In this document: positions 1 to 9,057 of the stretch, piece after piece
How positions within the stretch are numbered: the first letter of the stretch is position 1
Layout: every line of letters begins with the position of its first letter
Assembly (NCBI GenBank): GCA_001462345.1
Contig: LIUM01000049.1
Coordinates: 62,001 to 126,000, forward strand
Direction: 5' to 3'
DNA length: 64,000 nucleotides
Source: Fibrobacteria bacterium AD312
GTDB lineage: Bacteria; Fibrobacterota; Fibrobacteria; Fibrobacterales; Fibrobacteraceae
Program-made: the position numbers and the translations under genes
The notes under the pieces: generated by a model
Seen by the model: only the letters and a program-made list of their open reading frames with translations
Databases searched by the model: none
Told to the model about the DNA's origin: nothing

Positions 1-2827
1 GTCTTTTGTTATTCCAAAAATTGGGCATGAAGATCCTTTTTTAAAAATGCGTTCCGCGAAAAGAACGATTGTTTCTACTTGGTCTAATAAAAACGTTCGT
101 GCTACGATTATTGGGCTTTCGATGTTTTGGGCGATGGCTCAAGTGTTTGTTTTAGTTTTCCAGGACTCTTCAGGTGTTGAAAGCCTTTCTGTATTAAAAA
201 ACAGCTTAGTTCATACTTTTATTGGCTTAACCTTAGGCTCTTTTATTGCTGCAAAAGTTTCTGAAAACTTTATTGAAACGGGATTGATTCCTCTCGGTGT
301 TTTAGGGGCCTCTTTTTCCATTTTATTAATTCCTTTTACAGTGAATCCCATTGTTTTAGCAATACTTTTTGGTTTGGTGGGGCTTTTCGGCGGATTGCTA
401 CTCGTTCCATTGAATGCGTTACTGCAATTTAATACAAGGCCTAATACTTCTGGCCGTATTATTGCTGTTAGTAATATGGTGCAAACGATTGTCCTTGCTG
501 TATTTTTACTTGTACACGCCCTCCTATTATACTACACCAAGATTACTACGCACCAGCTATTTGTTGGTCTTGGTTTAATCTTCTTGGTTGGTTTTACTTG
601 GTCCATCTATAACATGCCTCAGGCGCTTTTGCGTTCTTTATTAAAACTAGTCTTTAGTCGATATAAAATGCATGTTTTAGGGGTAGAGAATATTCCAAAC
701 GATGGCCCTGTTTTGCTCGTTGGAAACCATCATAGCTTTATCGATTGGGCTATTTTACAGATGGCAAGCCCTCGTCCTTTACGTATTGCTTCAAATAAAG
801 ATCATTTTGAAAAGTGGTATTTGAGAGCCATACTAAAAAGATTAGGGATGATTCGTATTTCAAGTCGAGATCCTTTGCCTGCTTTAAAACAGATTAATGA
901 AGCCCTTTTGAATGGGGAAGCGGTGGTGATTTTCCCTACAGGGGAAGTTTCAAAAGCCCCTCATATTGTTCCTTTTACGCTTGATTTTTCAGATGCTGTA
1001 AAAGACACCAACGCAATCATTGTTCCTTTCTATATTCAAGGAATGTGGGGTAGTCGTTATAGTTATAGTGGCTCTGATATGTATGATGTTACGACTCCAC
1101 GGGCTGTGACTATGGCTTTTGGAAAACCAATTCCTGCAGATACTCCAGCGAATGAAATTAGAACGATTGTGCGTAATGTTTCTATTGATGCTTGGGCTTA
1201 TGGAATTTCGTTTAGAAAACCGATAGCCGCCTCTTGGCTTAGGACATGTAAAAAAGTGGTGCGATCAGGGCCTTCTATTTATAATCCTGATGGAGGGCAT
1301 CTTTCTGGTTACAAATTGTTGTGTGCTGTGCTTGCTTTTAGTCGACAACTTAAAAAGATAGTAGGTAAAGAACAAAACGTGGGTATTATGCTACCTCCAA
1401 GCCCAGCAGGCGTTATTGTGAATATGGCTCTTTGGATGCTTGGTAAAACGAATGTGAACTTGAACTATACTTCTGCTCCGGATATTGTTGCCAATTGTAT
1501 TCGCCAAGCAGATATAAAAACGGTGATTACCAGTTCTCAATTTATTGAAAAACTTCAAAATCGAGGCAATGACTACTCTACCATGGGTGGTGCAGAATGT
1601 AATGTCGTTTTTGCAGAAGATATTCAAAGCCAGATTTCTAAAGGCAGCCTTCTTTATTATTTAGTTCTAGGGTTTATTTTACCAACGTTTGTGATTGAAT
1701 TTTTCTTTATGAAGCGAGTTAAATTGAGTGATATTGCGACCATTATGTTTAGTTCTGGTTCAGAAGGAACTCCAAAAGGGGTTATGCTTTCTCATTCCAA
1801 TTTAATAGGAAATATTCAGCAAACCTCTTGCATTTTAAATGTGTGCCGCGGCGATGTGATGCTCTGTGAACTTCCGCTCTTCCATTCTTTTGGATTAACA
1901 GTGACAACCCTTTTGAATTTAATTGAAGGTTGCCCAATTGTTACCATTGCAGACCCTACAGACGTTAAAACGATGGCTAGGGCTTGTGCTGAATTTAGGG
2001 TCACTGCATTTGTAGGAACCCCTACTTTCTTGCGTGCATTTGTTGTCAATCGACTGGTGCATCCGATGGTATTCAAGTATTTAAGAATTATTATTGCTGG
2101 AGCAGAGAGTTTAAGGCCAGAACTACAAGAAGCATTTAGAATGAAGTTTGGTAAAGATATTTTTGAAGGTTATGGTTGCACGGAAACAACTCCTGTGGCT
2201 TCTGTAAATACTGAAAACATGCTTTTGAATGATTTCTTGACTATGCAGATTAATAATAAACCTGGTTCTGTGGGGATGGCTCTTCCAGGAACGCGTTTCC
2301 GCATTGTGGACCCTGATACAAATGAAGAATTGCCTGTAGGTGAAGCAGGCATGATTCTAATTGGTGGTTGTCAAGTGATGGTTGGGTATTTAAAAGATCC
2401 TGAAAGAACAGCTCAAGCATTAATAGAAATTGATGGAAAACGCTGGTACCGCACAGGAGATAAAGGTTATCTGGATGAAGACGGCTTTTTAACCATTGTG
2501 GATCGTTACAGCCGTTTTGCAAAAATTGGCGGTGAAATGGTCAGTTTAGGTGCTGTAGAAATGCGTATTCAAGATACGCAAGTTCTTAAAGGGTTTGACT
2601 ATGCCGTAACTTCTATTAAAGATGTCGTTAAGGGAGAACGATTAGTCCTTCTGTTTGAAGGCGAAAAAGATCCCGCAACGGTTTTACAAGAATTACGCCA
2701 GTCTGGTATACCTCCATTAATGATTCCAAGTGTGGCTTTTGTTGTGGAGCATTTACCTAAATTAGGTACAGGAAAAATGAATCTGAAATTGGTAAAAGAA
2801 ATAGCCATTTCTTTAACACAGAGGTAA
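1..2827 (+). CDS. aas: MFS-PlsC-AMP-ligase fusion (Aas-type acyltransferase/acyl-ACP synthetase), 5' partial
   Basis: The reading frame is open to the left edge (codons from base 2), so the N-terminus lies outside the window. The first ATG inside is at 47, giving 926 residues; counting from it, residues 1-190 are the last helices of a major-facilitator (LplT-like lysophospholipid flippase) domain. A PlsC acyltransferase domain follows, with the HX4D motif HHSFID at 228-233 and FPTGE at 296-300. The C-terminal half is an AMP-forming ligase: SSGSEGTPKG phosphate loop, GYGCTE, and the RTGDKGYLDEDG hinge. Known three-domain fusions flip lysophospholipid inward and reacylate it with an acyl group activated by the ligase. 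About 200 residues of MFS domain are probably missing to the left. The gene ends 3 bases before the next, so the two are probably cotranscribed. Confidence 0.88.
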   Translation, partial: SFVIPKIGHEDPFLKMRSAKRTIVSTWSNKNVRATIIGLSMFWAMAQVFVLVFQDSSGVESLSVLKNSLVHTFIGLTLGSFIAAKVSENFIETGLIPLGVLGASFSILLIPFTVNPIVLAILFGLVGLFGGLLLVPLNALLQFNTRPNTSGRIIAVSNMVQTIVLAVFLLVHALLLYYTKITTHQLFVGLGLIFLVGFTWSIYNMPQALLRSLLKLVFSRYKMHVLGVENIPNDGPVLLVGNHHSFIDWAILQMASPRPLRIASNKDHFEKWYLRAILKRLGMIRISSRDPLPALKQINEALLNGEAVVIFPTGEVSKAPHIVPFTLDFSDAVKDTNAIIVPFYIQGMWGSRYSYSGSDMYDVTTPRAVTMAFGKPIPADTPANEIRTIVRNVSIDAWAYGISFRKPIAASWLRTCKKVVRSGPSIYNPDGGHLSGYKLLCAVLAFSRQLKKIVGKEQNVGIMLPPSPAGVIVNMALWMLGKTNVNLNYTSAPDIVANCIRQADIKTVITSSQFIEKLQNRGNDYSTMGGAECNVVFAEDIQSQISKGSLLYYLVLGFILPTFVIEFFFMKRVKLSDIATIMFSSGSEGTPKGVMLSHSNLIGNIQQTSCILNVCRGDVMLCELPLFHSFGLTVTTLLNLIEGCPIVTIADPTDVKTMARACAEFRVTAFVGTPTFLRAFVVNRLVHPMVFKYLRIIIAGAESLRPELQEAFRMKFGKDIFEGYGCTETTPVASVNTENMLLNDFLTMQINNKPGSVGMALPGTRFRIVDPDTNEELPVGEAGMILIGGCQVMVGYLKDPERTAQALIEIDGKRWYRTGDKGYLDEDGFLTIVDRYSRFAKIGGEMVSLGAVEMRIQDTQVLKGFDYAVTSIKDVVKGERLVLLFEGEKDPATVLQELRQSGIPPLMIPSVAFVVEHLPKLGTGKMNLKLVKEIAISLTQR

Positions 2828-2830
2828 CAA

Positions 2831-3718
2831 ATGAGTAAGGGTTTTAATGAATATCGAGTTGTACGTGTAATTGGAACCCTTGTTTTTGCTATTGGTGCTG
2901 TTGCTCTTTTCTTTGCCAAAATTCTGGATCTTATTGTTGTATTTGCCGATAAAGCCGTTCAGTTAGCTGTTGTTCGTTATTCTAATTTTACAGGTCAAAT
3001 CGCATTACAAAGCTTTAAAGAAGACCAAGAATTATGGAATATCATTAACTCTGTGAACCAGAATGTTCTTCCATTAGCAGATGTTTTGATGCCCCTTTTG
3101 TTTTTTATGGCAATTTTTACAATGCTAATAGGCGTTTGTATTTTTTCTTTTCCTAGATATTTTGCAGATTTACTTACCACACTTAAGGTTTTAAAAAGAG
3201 GAAAGTCTTGTTTAGAAGATGAAAGTGCTTTTGAAAACGCTGTTCCTGAGACTCTATTTAAGGTTGTCTTTAAATGGTTAATTTCTCTTTTTGTTCTGAT
3301 TTTTATTTTCGTATCGACTTTTTTAGTTTTTCGATGTGCTACAGATGAGTCGGATGACCACTTAAAAAAAGAAGCTGAAATCATGGAACAAGCCTCTATT
3401 TTTATTGAAAAACAAAAGGATTATTTTAAAAAGAATAATACTGTGGGTACTTTAAAACAATTGAATCTAGAACTTAAGGATTCAGAATACTTTATTTATA
3501 CCATTAGTAAAGGTGGCTCGCGTTGGACGGTAAAAAATAAAGAAGATTGGGGAAAATGTCCTGCAGGTAACGAGTGGAAAATTTCCGTGACAACTACAGG
3601 CTTTTTTGAACAAAAGATAAGTATTTATAGAATGCTTCCAAAGAATACACATTGCGCTGATTGGACTCCAAATTTTAAGGATGTCGGGAAGTCTTTGCCT
3701 AAATCTGAAAAGAAGTAA
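2831..3718 (+). CDS. Membrane protein of unknown function
   Basis: I do not recognise this 295-residue protein. Three hydrophobic segments are visible: about residues 9-37, 83-107 and 140-168. After them comes a hydrophilic domain of about 125 residues, rich in Lys/Glu, with cysteines near residues 242 and 274. If the third segment is a membrane anchor, this domain lies on one side of the membrane. The start ATG follows GAGGTAACAA, a plausible ribosome-binding site that overlaps the end of the upstream acyltransferase gene. The 3-base spacing implies one operon with the lipid-remodelling fusion, so a role in envelope lipid handling is possible but not shown. No frameshift or truncation is seen. 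Confidence 0.75.
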   Translation: MSKGFNEYRVVRVIGTLVFAIGAVALFFAKILDLIVVFADKAVQLAVVRYSNFTGQIALQSFKEDQELWNIINSVNQNVLPLADVLMPLLFFMAIFTMLIGVCIFSFPRYFADLLTTLKVLKRGKSCLEDESAFENAVPETLFKVVFKWLISLFVLIFIFVSTFLVFRCATDESDDHLKKEAEIMEQASIFIEKQKDYFKKNNTVGTLKQLNLELKDSEYFIYTISKGGSRWTVKNKEDWGKCPAGNEWKISVTTTGFFEQKISIYRMLPKNTHCADWTPNFKDVGKSLPKSEKK

Positions 3719-4002
3719 TGTTTAAAATTCAATTCAAATGGTTCATATCATAATATTTAGCCTAAAATAGTGGGGCAAAGGCTAAAGCATTCGATTCATT
3801 GAAAACAGATCGCTATATTTTTTTTCAAAAAACCGCTTTATTTAATGGGAAAAGTCTTTTCTTCTTAATTTTGGGGCATGAATAATTTGATGTTTACACA
3901 TTCGATGTGGTATGGGTTAATAATGGATTAATTAAAAGATTACTTTTAATATTCTTAATAGAGATAAAATATTATCTAGATTGAGAATCTCTTCATTGTA
4001 TA
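3719..4002. other. AT-rich intergenic region, no gene seen
   Basis: The gap between convergent genes (3719-4060) holds no credible reading frame. Near its left end TAGCC (3759-3763) and GGCTA (3779-3783) could form a weak hairpin, but no T-run follows, so it is not a convincing terminator for the upstream operon. The right end holds the terminator annotated separately. Confidence 0.5.
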
Positions 4003-4032
4003 CAAAAAAGCCCTCTGACTTTGCAGAAGGCT
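4003..4032 (-). terminator. Rho-independent terminator of the barrel-protein gene
   Basis: On the minus strand AGCCTTCTG pairs with CAGAGGGCT (one G-U pair, loop of six) and a run of T follows. It lies 28 bases past the stop codon of the minus-strand gene ending at 4061. Confidence 0.8.
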
Positions 4033-4060
4033 ATAGAATAAAAAGAGATGGTTTAAGGAA

Positions 4061-4687
4061 TTAGATCCCAAGACTCCAAATCAGGTTTATGTCGTATCCA
4101 AATGCAGATAGAGACTCATTTAAATCATCATTTAATTCTTCATCATTACTATCGACAGAAAGTGAATAAAAATTAAGACCAATGCCGGCATCTATAGATA
4201 AAGCCATAGAACCAAAAGTCCATTTTCTCCCAAGCATTAAATATGGACCGAAACCAATTGCGGATCCATTGGCGTAATTATAGGAATCAGAAGCTTCAAG
4301 ATCTAGATAAGAAAATTGTAATTCGCCTTCAATAAAGAGGCCTTTATGCTGCTTTCTAAAATAATGACGATATCCTCCAGTAAGACCCAAAACAAAAGTA
4401 GACATCTCAAAATCACCAGAAGATATATCTTGGCTTAAGAAAATTGGACGAATAATGGCAGAGCTTTTTTGAGAGATTGTTTTTTCAATTGTTAAACAAA
4501 TTGTAGGCATGCCAATAGCGGTTAAAATTAACAGTGAAACGGGGTGAATGCCAATATAAAGACCAGGTTCGGATCCAGAGCCATTGTTATTATCGCTAGC
4601 GGATTCATAACCATTCGTTTGATAAGTCACTTGTGCAAATGCAACAATGCTTAGTGAGATGGTTAGGAAAATTAGTTTCTTGAGCAT
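4061..4687 (-). CDS. Probable outer-membrane beta-barrel protein
   Basis: The protein has 208 residues and a clear signal peptide (MLKKLIFLTISLSIVAFA, cleavage before Q-V-T-Y). The mature part shows alternating polar/aromatic strands typical of small barrels: the GLTGGYRHYF region, GLFIEGELQFSYLDL, and AIGFGPYLMLGRKWTFG. It ends in a C-terminal strand finishing L-I-W-S-L-G-I. I infer a small outer-membrane barrel, perhaps DUF3575-like; no catalytic motif is visible. A short Asn/Gly/Ser-rich stretch follows the signal peptide. It is a single-gene unit with its own terminator (4003-4032) on one side and a bidirectional terminator downstream of the efflux operon on the other. Confidence 0.7.
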   Translation of the reverse strand: MLKKLIFLTISLSIVAFAQVTYQTNGYESASDNNNGSGSEPGLYIGIHPVSLLILTAIGMPTICLTIEKTISQKSSAIIRPIFLSQDISSGDFEMSTFVLGLTGGYRHYFRKQHKGLFIEGELQFSYLDLEASDSYNYANGSAIGFGPYLMLGRKWTFGSMALSIDAGIGLNFYSLSVDSNDEELNDDLNESLSAFGYDINLIWSLGI

Positions 4688-4810
4688 TTAAACCCCTTAT
4701 AAGTAAAAAGTTAGAACCAATTTAAGTTATTCTATTTTTTTAGTCAATAAAAAAAAAGATTATGCACTTAAAACAGTTAATTTAGACTTAAAAAGAGTCA
4801 GAAATGAGAT

Positions 4811-4853
4811 CATCAAAAAAAGCCCTTTTTCTTCAAAAGGGCTTTTTTTGATG
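4811..4853. terminator. Long perfect hairpin, bidirectional terminator shape
   Basis: CATCAAAAAAAGCCCTTTT pairs with AAAAGGGCTTTTTTTGATG around a five-base loop. T-runs on both strands let it work in either direction. It lies 19 bases past the stop of the minus-strand RND pump gene, so its obvious client is the efflux operon. Confidence 0.85.
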
Positions 4854-4871
4854 TAATACTAAAGGATTAAT

Positions 4872-7800
4872 TTATGACTTTCTTGAGGTTACTTTTTTCA
4901 CTTTATGGAATAAAGCGTTAGGAAGCCAGAAGAAAGTTGGGATTAAATACATTGTTAAAATGGCTGAAACGATTAATCCACCAATACAAGCAATACCCAT
5001 TGGCTGAGTCATTGCGGCTGTTTTACCACCAATACCTAAAGCAAGAGGTAATTGTGCAATAGCAGATGCTACTGTCGCTAAAACAATGGCCTGGAATTTA
5101 ACTTCTGATGCTTTTAATATAGCAGAACGTCTTCCCATATCACTTGTCCTAAACAGTCGATTGGCTTCGTCTAAGAGAAGAATGGCGTTATTGACCACAA
5201 CACCAATCAACATCACTATAGCCATAAGAGAAATCATAGAAATACTCTTTCCTGTTAGAATTAAAGAACCAATCACACCAATTGCACCCATAGGAATGGT
5301 TGTTAAAATGATAAATGGTTGCGAGAATGATTCTAACAAGGCGACAAGTAGAATGTAGGTGAGAAGGATAGCCATTATAATAGCAGCTATAAACTCTTCC
5401 ACCATATCACCTTGCATGTCTGCACTACCACCAAAGCCAAGTGTGACTCCTTCTGGTAGATTTTCAATCTCTGAAGTGGCTTTTGTAATTTCGGACATAA
5501 TTTGACCCGAAGTATAACCAGGAAGCAAGTTCATATAGACTTGAACTAAACGTTGCTTGCTTTTTCTTGTAATTTGGTTTGGTGCTTGCTTGCGTTCAAT
5601 TTCAAATAATACTTTTGCAGGTACATAGCCCTTAGGAGTTAAAATAGGAAGGTCATAAATACTACTTAAGTCTTTAAATTCATTTCTATTTAAGCGAACA
5701 TAAATATCGTATTCTTCACCGTCTTCAGTATAAGTACTTGCTTCATAACCGCTCATGTAGATATAGCCAATAGTACTAATTGCCTTTGCTGTCATCCCGT
5801 ATTCTGCAAGAGCTGCACGATTAGGTTTTAAGACAAATTCAGGCTTACCTTCTTCATAAGAAGATCTGATTTCAACAGCTCCTTTAATGCCTTGAATTTT
5901 ATCAATGGCTAGTTCCGTTGCTTTTAATACAGAGTCCCCATTCAGGCCTTTCAATTCAAGTACAACGTCTCCTTGTTGCCCAGGGCCCATTTCGCTTGCG
6001 TTGACGCTTTTTACAGTCACATAAGCATCAGGGATATCGGAAAGTATAAAACGTAGAGAGTCAATAATTTGATCTGTGGTACGAGTTCTCCCATACTCAG
6101 CATCAAAGAGATTCATTTTAAGATTACCGGTGCTTGCTCCGGCCATACTGTTTTGGCCACCAATCGAGAGGTTGTATTTTTCAAGTTCAGGTATTTTAGA
6201 AATACGCTTTTCTATATCAAGCATCACTTCATTTGTTCTTTCAATATTGGTTCCGCTAGGAAGATCAATAGTGATGTTAATAATACCTTCGTCTTGTTTA
6301 GGCATCATTTCAACAGATAAAAATTGCATTGCCATAAACGCTGTGAATAGGATAACTCCTAAGACAGCAAGAATTTGAACAACAACACCGACTCTTGAAA
6401 GAGCAAATTTTAATGTACTCAAATAAAGAGATCGAATCAAATCCATTCCTTTTGGGAATATCATAAATATTTTTGTGAAAATATTTTCTTTTGGCTCGGC
6501 AAGGGTTCCATCCGCATTCTTTTTACGACTCTTGAATAAATAGGCCGCCATCATAGGTGTTAATGTAAACGTCACTAAAAGAGAAACAAAAGTGGCAAAA
6601 ACCATTGTTAAACCAAAGCTTCTAAACATGATGCCAGCAACAGACTGCATAAATGCGATAGGAACAAATACGCAAACGTTTGTTAATGTAGACGCCATGA
6701 CAGCGACCATGATTTCAGAGGTTCCCTTAAGGGCAGCTTCTTTAGGTTCTAATCCTTCGTTGATTTTAACGATAATATTTTCAAGAACGACGATCGAGTT
6801 AGTTACTAGCAAACCTACAGAGGAGGATAACGCCATCAAGGTCATCACGTTGATGGAAAAGCCTGCAAAATACATAAAAGTAAATGCACCGATGACGCTA
6901 ACAGGCATGGTAATTGCCGCGATGAACATCGAACTGAATTTACCCAGAAATAGTAATAGAATACCTGCAGTTAAAATAATAGCAATGATGATATTTGAAA
7001 GAACGTTGTTCACAGACTCACGAATCATTTCAGATTTATCGTATACTAAGTGAATTTCAAAGCCTTCAGGAAGAGTTTTATTTAATGCTTCAACTGCTTT
7101 TAAAGCTCCGTCAGCTACGGCAACAACGTTGGCGTCAGTTCTTTTCTTAACAGACAAACTGATCGCATTAATCCCTTGATAACGAGAAGCAGAATTGATC
7201 TCTTTGATAGTATCCTTAACAACAGCAATATCACTTAAACGAATAGTGCCTGTTTTTGTAGGAATTTCTAAAGTGCGAATTTCATCTAGGTTCTTAAATT
7301 TACTGTCTAAGCGAATATTCGTGTTTTTAATATTGCCTTTCATTTCACCAAAAGGACCTGTTAGATTCGCTTGTCCAACTATTCCCATAATGGTAGCGAT
7401 ATCCACCGAATGAGAAATCATGGCTTCTTTATTAAGCTCAACAGAAATTTCTCTTTCTGTACCACCAAAAAGATCAACACTGGCGACTCCAGGAACGGAT
7501 GAAATTTTAGGATTAATATAATTATCAGCAAGAGTACGTAATTCCGTTTGATCCACAGGGCCTGTTAAGGCAAAATCAATAATAGATCGCCCGTTAATAT
7601 CCACTTTTTGAATAACGGCATCTTCCACAGCGTCAGGGAAATCTAACTGAACCGCTGCAATTTTTTCTCGAACGTCGTTTGCTGCCACATCTACATCCAC
7701 GTCCATATTGAACATCATCACAAAGATGGCATAGTTTTCGAGAGCATACGCTGTCGTGTAATCGATACCATCAATTAACTCCACTTGATCTTCAATTGGT

Positions 7801-7988
7801 TTAATAATGGTAGATTCTAGTTCTTCAGGGCTAGCGCCTGCATAAACTACAACTGCTGTGATGACTGGAATAGTAAAATCTGGTAGCATATTCACAGCCA
7901 TCATACGGTAGGTGTATATACCAAAAACAACTACCGTTAATAGAACCATCAACATGGTGATGGGTTTATAGATACTCGCCTTAATCAT
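4872..7988 (-). CDS. RND efflux pump inner-membrane subunit (HAE-1/AcrB-like)
   Basis: At 1038 residues this is the normal length for AcrB-type pumps. It has the N-terminal helix, two large periplasmic loops, a second helix bundle from about residue 325, and the duplicated C-terminal half (SFSQPFIILTTIPMGAIG). It would expel drugs, detergents or metals with the adjacent adaptor and TolC-like channel. Unusually, the TM4 motif that reads GLLVDDAIVV in AcrB is GLLVTNSIVV here (T396, N397), so both proton-relay Asp residues (D407/D408 in AcrB) are absent. The TM10 region reads GVVVNNAILL, without the Lys of AcrB. Coupling may therefore use other residues or another ion. The start is supported by TTAGGAGATCCGC upstream. 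It is the last gene of the three-gene operon, 9 bases after the adaptor. Confidence 0.92.
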   Translation of the reverse strand: MIKASIYKPITMLMVLLTVVVFGIYTYRMMAVNMLPDFTIPVITAVVVYAGASPEELESTIIKPIEDQVELIDGIDYTTAYALENYAIFVMMFNMDVDVDVAANDVREKIAAVQLDFPDAVEDAVIQKVDINGRSIIDFALTGPVDQTELRTLADNYINPKISSVPGVASVDLFGGTEREISVELNKEAMISHSVDIATIMGIVGQANLTGPFGEMKGNIKNTNIRLDSKFKNLDEIRTLEIPTKTGTIRLSDIAVVKDTIKEINSASRYQGINAISLSVKKRTDANVVAVADGALKAVEALNKTLPEGFEIHLVYDKSEMIRESVNNVLSNIIIAIILTAGILLLFLGKFSSMFIAAITMPVSVIGAFTFMYFAGFSINVMTLMALSSSVGLLVTNSIVVLENIIVKINEGLEPKEAALKGTSEIMVAVMASTLTNVCVFVPIAFMQSVAGIMFRSFGLTMVFATFVSLLVTFTLTPMMAAYLFKSRKKNADGTLAEPKENIFTKIFMIFPKGMDLIRSLYLSTLKFALSRVGVVVQILAVLGVILFTAFMAMQFLSVEMMPKQDEGIINITIDLPSGTNIERTNEVMLDIEKRISKIPELEKYNLSIGGQNSMAGASTGNLKMNLFDAEYGRTRTTDQIIDSLRFILSDIPDAYVTVKSVNASEMGPGQQGDVVLELKGLNGDSVLKATELAIDKIQGIKGAVEIRSSYEEGKPEFVLKPNRAALAEYGMTAKAISTIGYIYMSGYEASTYTEDGEEYDIYVRLNRNEFKDLSSIYDLPILTPKGYVPAKVLFEIERKQAPNQITRKSKQRLVQVYMNLLPGYTSGQIMSEITKATSEIENLPEGVTLGFGGSADMQGDMVEEFIAAIIMAILLTYILLVALLESFSQPFIILTTIPMGAIGVIGSLILTGKSISMISLMAIVMLIGVVVNNAILLLDEANRLFRTSDMGRRSAILKASEVKFQAIVLATVASAIAQLPLALGIGGKTAAMTQPMGIACIGGLIVSAILTMYLIPTFFWLPNALFHKVKKVTSRKS

Positions 7989-7997
7989 GCGGATCTC

Positions 7998-9047
7998 CTA
8001 ATTTTGGTCCACGATGAGGACTTTATCACCTTCGTTCATTTTTGACATTCCTTCAGTCATAATGATGTCAGAAAGTTCAATTCCACTTTGAATTTGTGTA
8101 TAAGAGGCGTCAGCAACACCAAGAGTGACGAGCTTGCGATTTGCCTTTCCATCAACGACTCTCCACACATAATTATTACCGTTTTGATAAACAATGGCTT
8201 CATTTGGAACTGCAATGGCTTCTATATTTTTGGCATTAATTTTAGCCGTGACAAACATACCTGGCAATAATTGACGTCCTTTGTTATTAAATGTGATTTC
8301 TACAGGGAAGAATCTTGTCATTTCATTAGCAGCCATTGGAACTTTTGTCACCTTTCCTTCAATCGTCTTATCATTGATATCCACATAGGCTTTTAAGCCT
8401 TTTTTGAAAGCACCAATATCTTTTGTAGAAACAGGAATCGTTAAAATCACTTCATTTAGCTGAGCGATGGTGAAAATAGCTGCACCTAATTTAGGTACTT
8501 GGCCTTGTTCAATATCAATAGAAGTGACAACTCCATTGCTTGGAGAAAGTATAACTGAAGCGCGCCTAGCGGTTTCAAGACCCATTTTGGCAATGCGTAG
8601 TTGCGTTTCTGCTTGCTCAAGATCTTGTTTAGAAATACCGCCTTTGGTATACACTTCTTGTAAGCGTTTGACAGAAGCTTCAAGAAGTTTGACTTGTTCT
8701 TCTGCTTGTTCTTTATTTGTATTATCTCCAGTGAAAAGGTATTCTGCAAGCACTTGGTCTTTTTTTACAGTGCTTCCAATACTGACTTTAATCTCTTTAA
8801 TTGGATCAGCCATTTTGGCGATTGCTGATGCCTGTTGCTTTCCAGAAATGGCACCACTAAAGATTCTATAATCGGCAAGTGTTTGCTTACTTACAGGGGA
8901 GACTTTCGCAGGTTTACCTTTTTCGCGGTGAATTTCTTCGATGGTTGAGGCTTTTTTTGCTTCTTCTTTTTTAGGTGCTTCACAAGCAACTAAAAAGCAA
9001 GAACATAAAACAGTGGTAAGCAGGAGGAGTTTTTTTTGAATTGTCAT
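7998..9047 (-). CDS. RND periplasmic adaptor (membrane fusion protein), lipoprotein
   Basis: The protein has 349 residues with a lipoprotein signal ending in LVAC (Cys22), so the mature protein is probably anchored by a lipid. It has the usual adaptor order. First is half of a lipoyl/barrel-sandwich domain (KMADPIKEIKVSIGSTVKK), then a coiled-coil hairpin (about residues 112-160, Lys/Glu/Gln-rich), then the second lipoyl half (SPSNGVVTSIDIEQGQVP). A beta-barrel domain and a membrane-proximal domain follow. It bridges the RND pump and the TolC-like channel. The start is preceded by AAGAGGTTTATT. It sits between the channel gene (10 bases away) and the pump gene (9 bases), a standard tripartite operon. 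Confidence 0.92.
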   Translation of the reverse strand: MTIQKKLLLLTTVLCSCFLVACEAPKKEEAKKASTIEEIHREKGKPAKVSPVSKQTLADYRIFSGAISGKQQASAIAKMADPIKEIKVSIGSTVKKDQVLAEYLFTGDNTNKEQAEEQVKLLEASVKRLQEVYTKGGISKQDLEQAETQLRIAKMGLETARRASVILSPSNGVVTSIDIEQGQVPKLGAAIFTIAQLNEVILTIPVSTKDIGAFKKGLKAYVDINDKTIEGKVTKVPMAANEMTRFFPVEITFNNKGRQLLPGMFVTAKINAKNIEAIAVPNEAIVYQNGNNYVWRVVDGKANRKLVTLGVADASYTQIQSGIELSDIIMTEGMSKMNEGDKVLIVDQN

Positions 9048-9057
9048 AATAAACCTC

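Noticed and set aside
1391-2919. Several open frames antisense to the acyltransferase fusion
   Set aside because: They mirror codon structure of the strong plus-strand gene, lack ribosome-binding sites and encode no recognisable motif.
6592-7053. 153-codon plus-strand frame inside the RND pump gene
   Set aside because: Shadow of the pump's coding strand; no start signal and no protein-like features.
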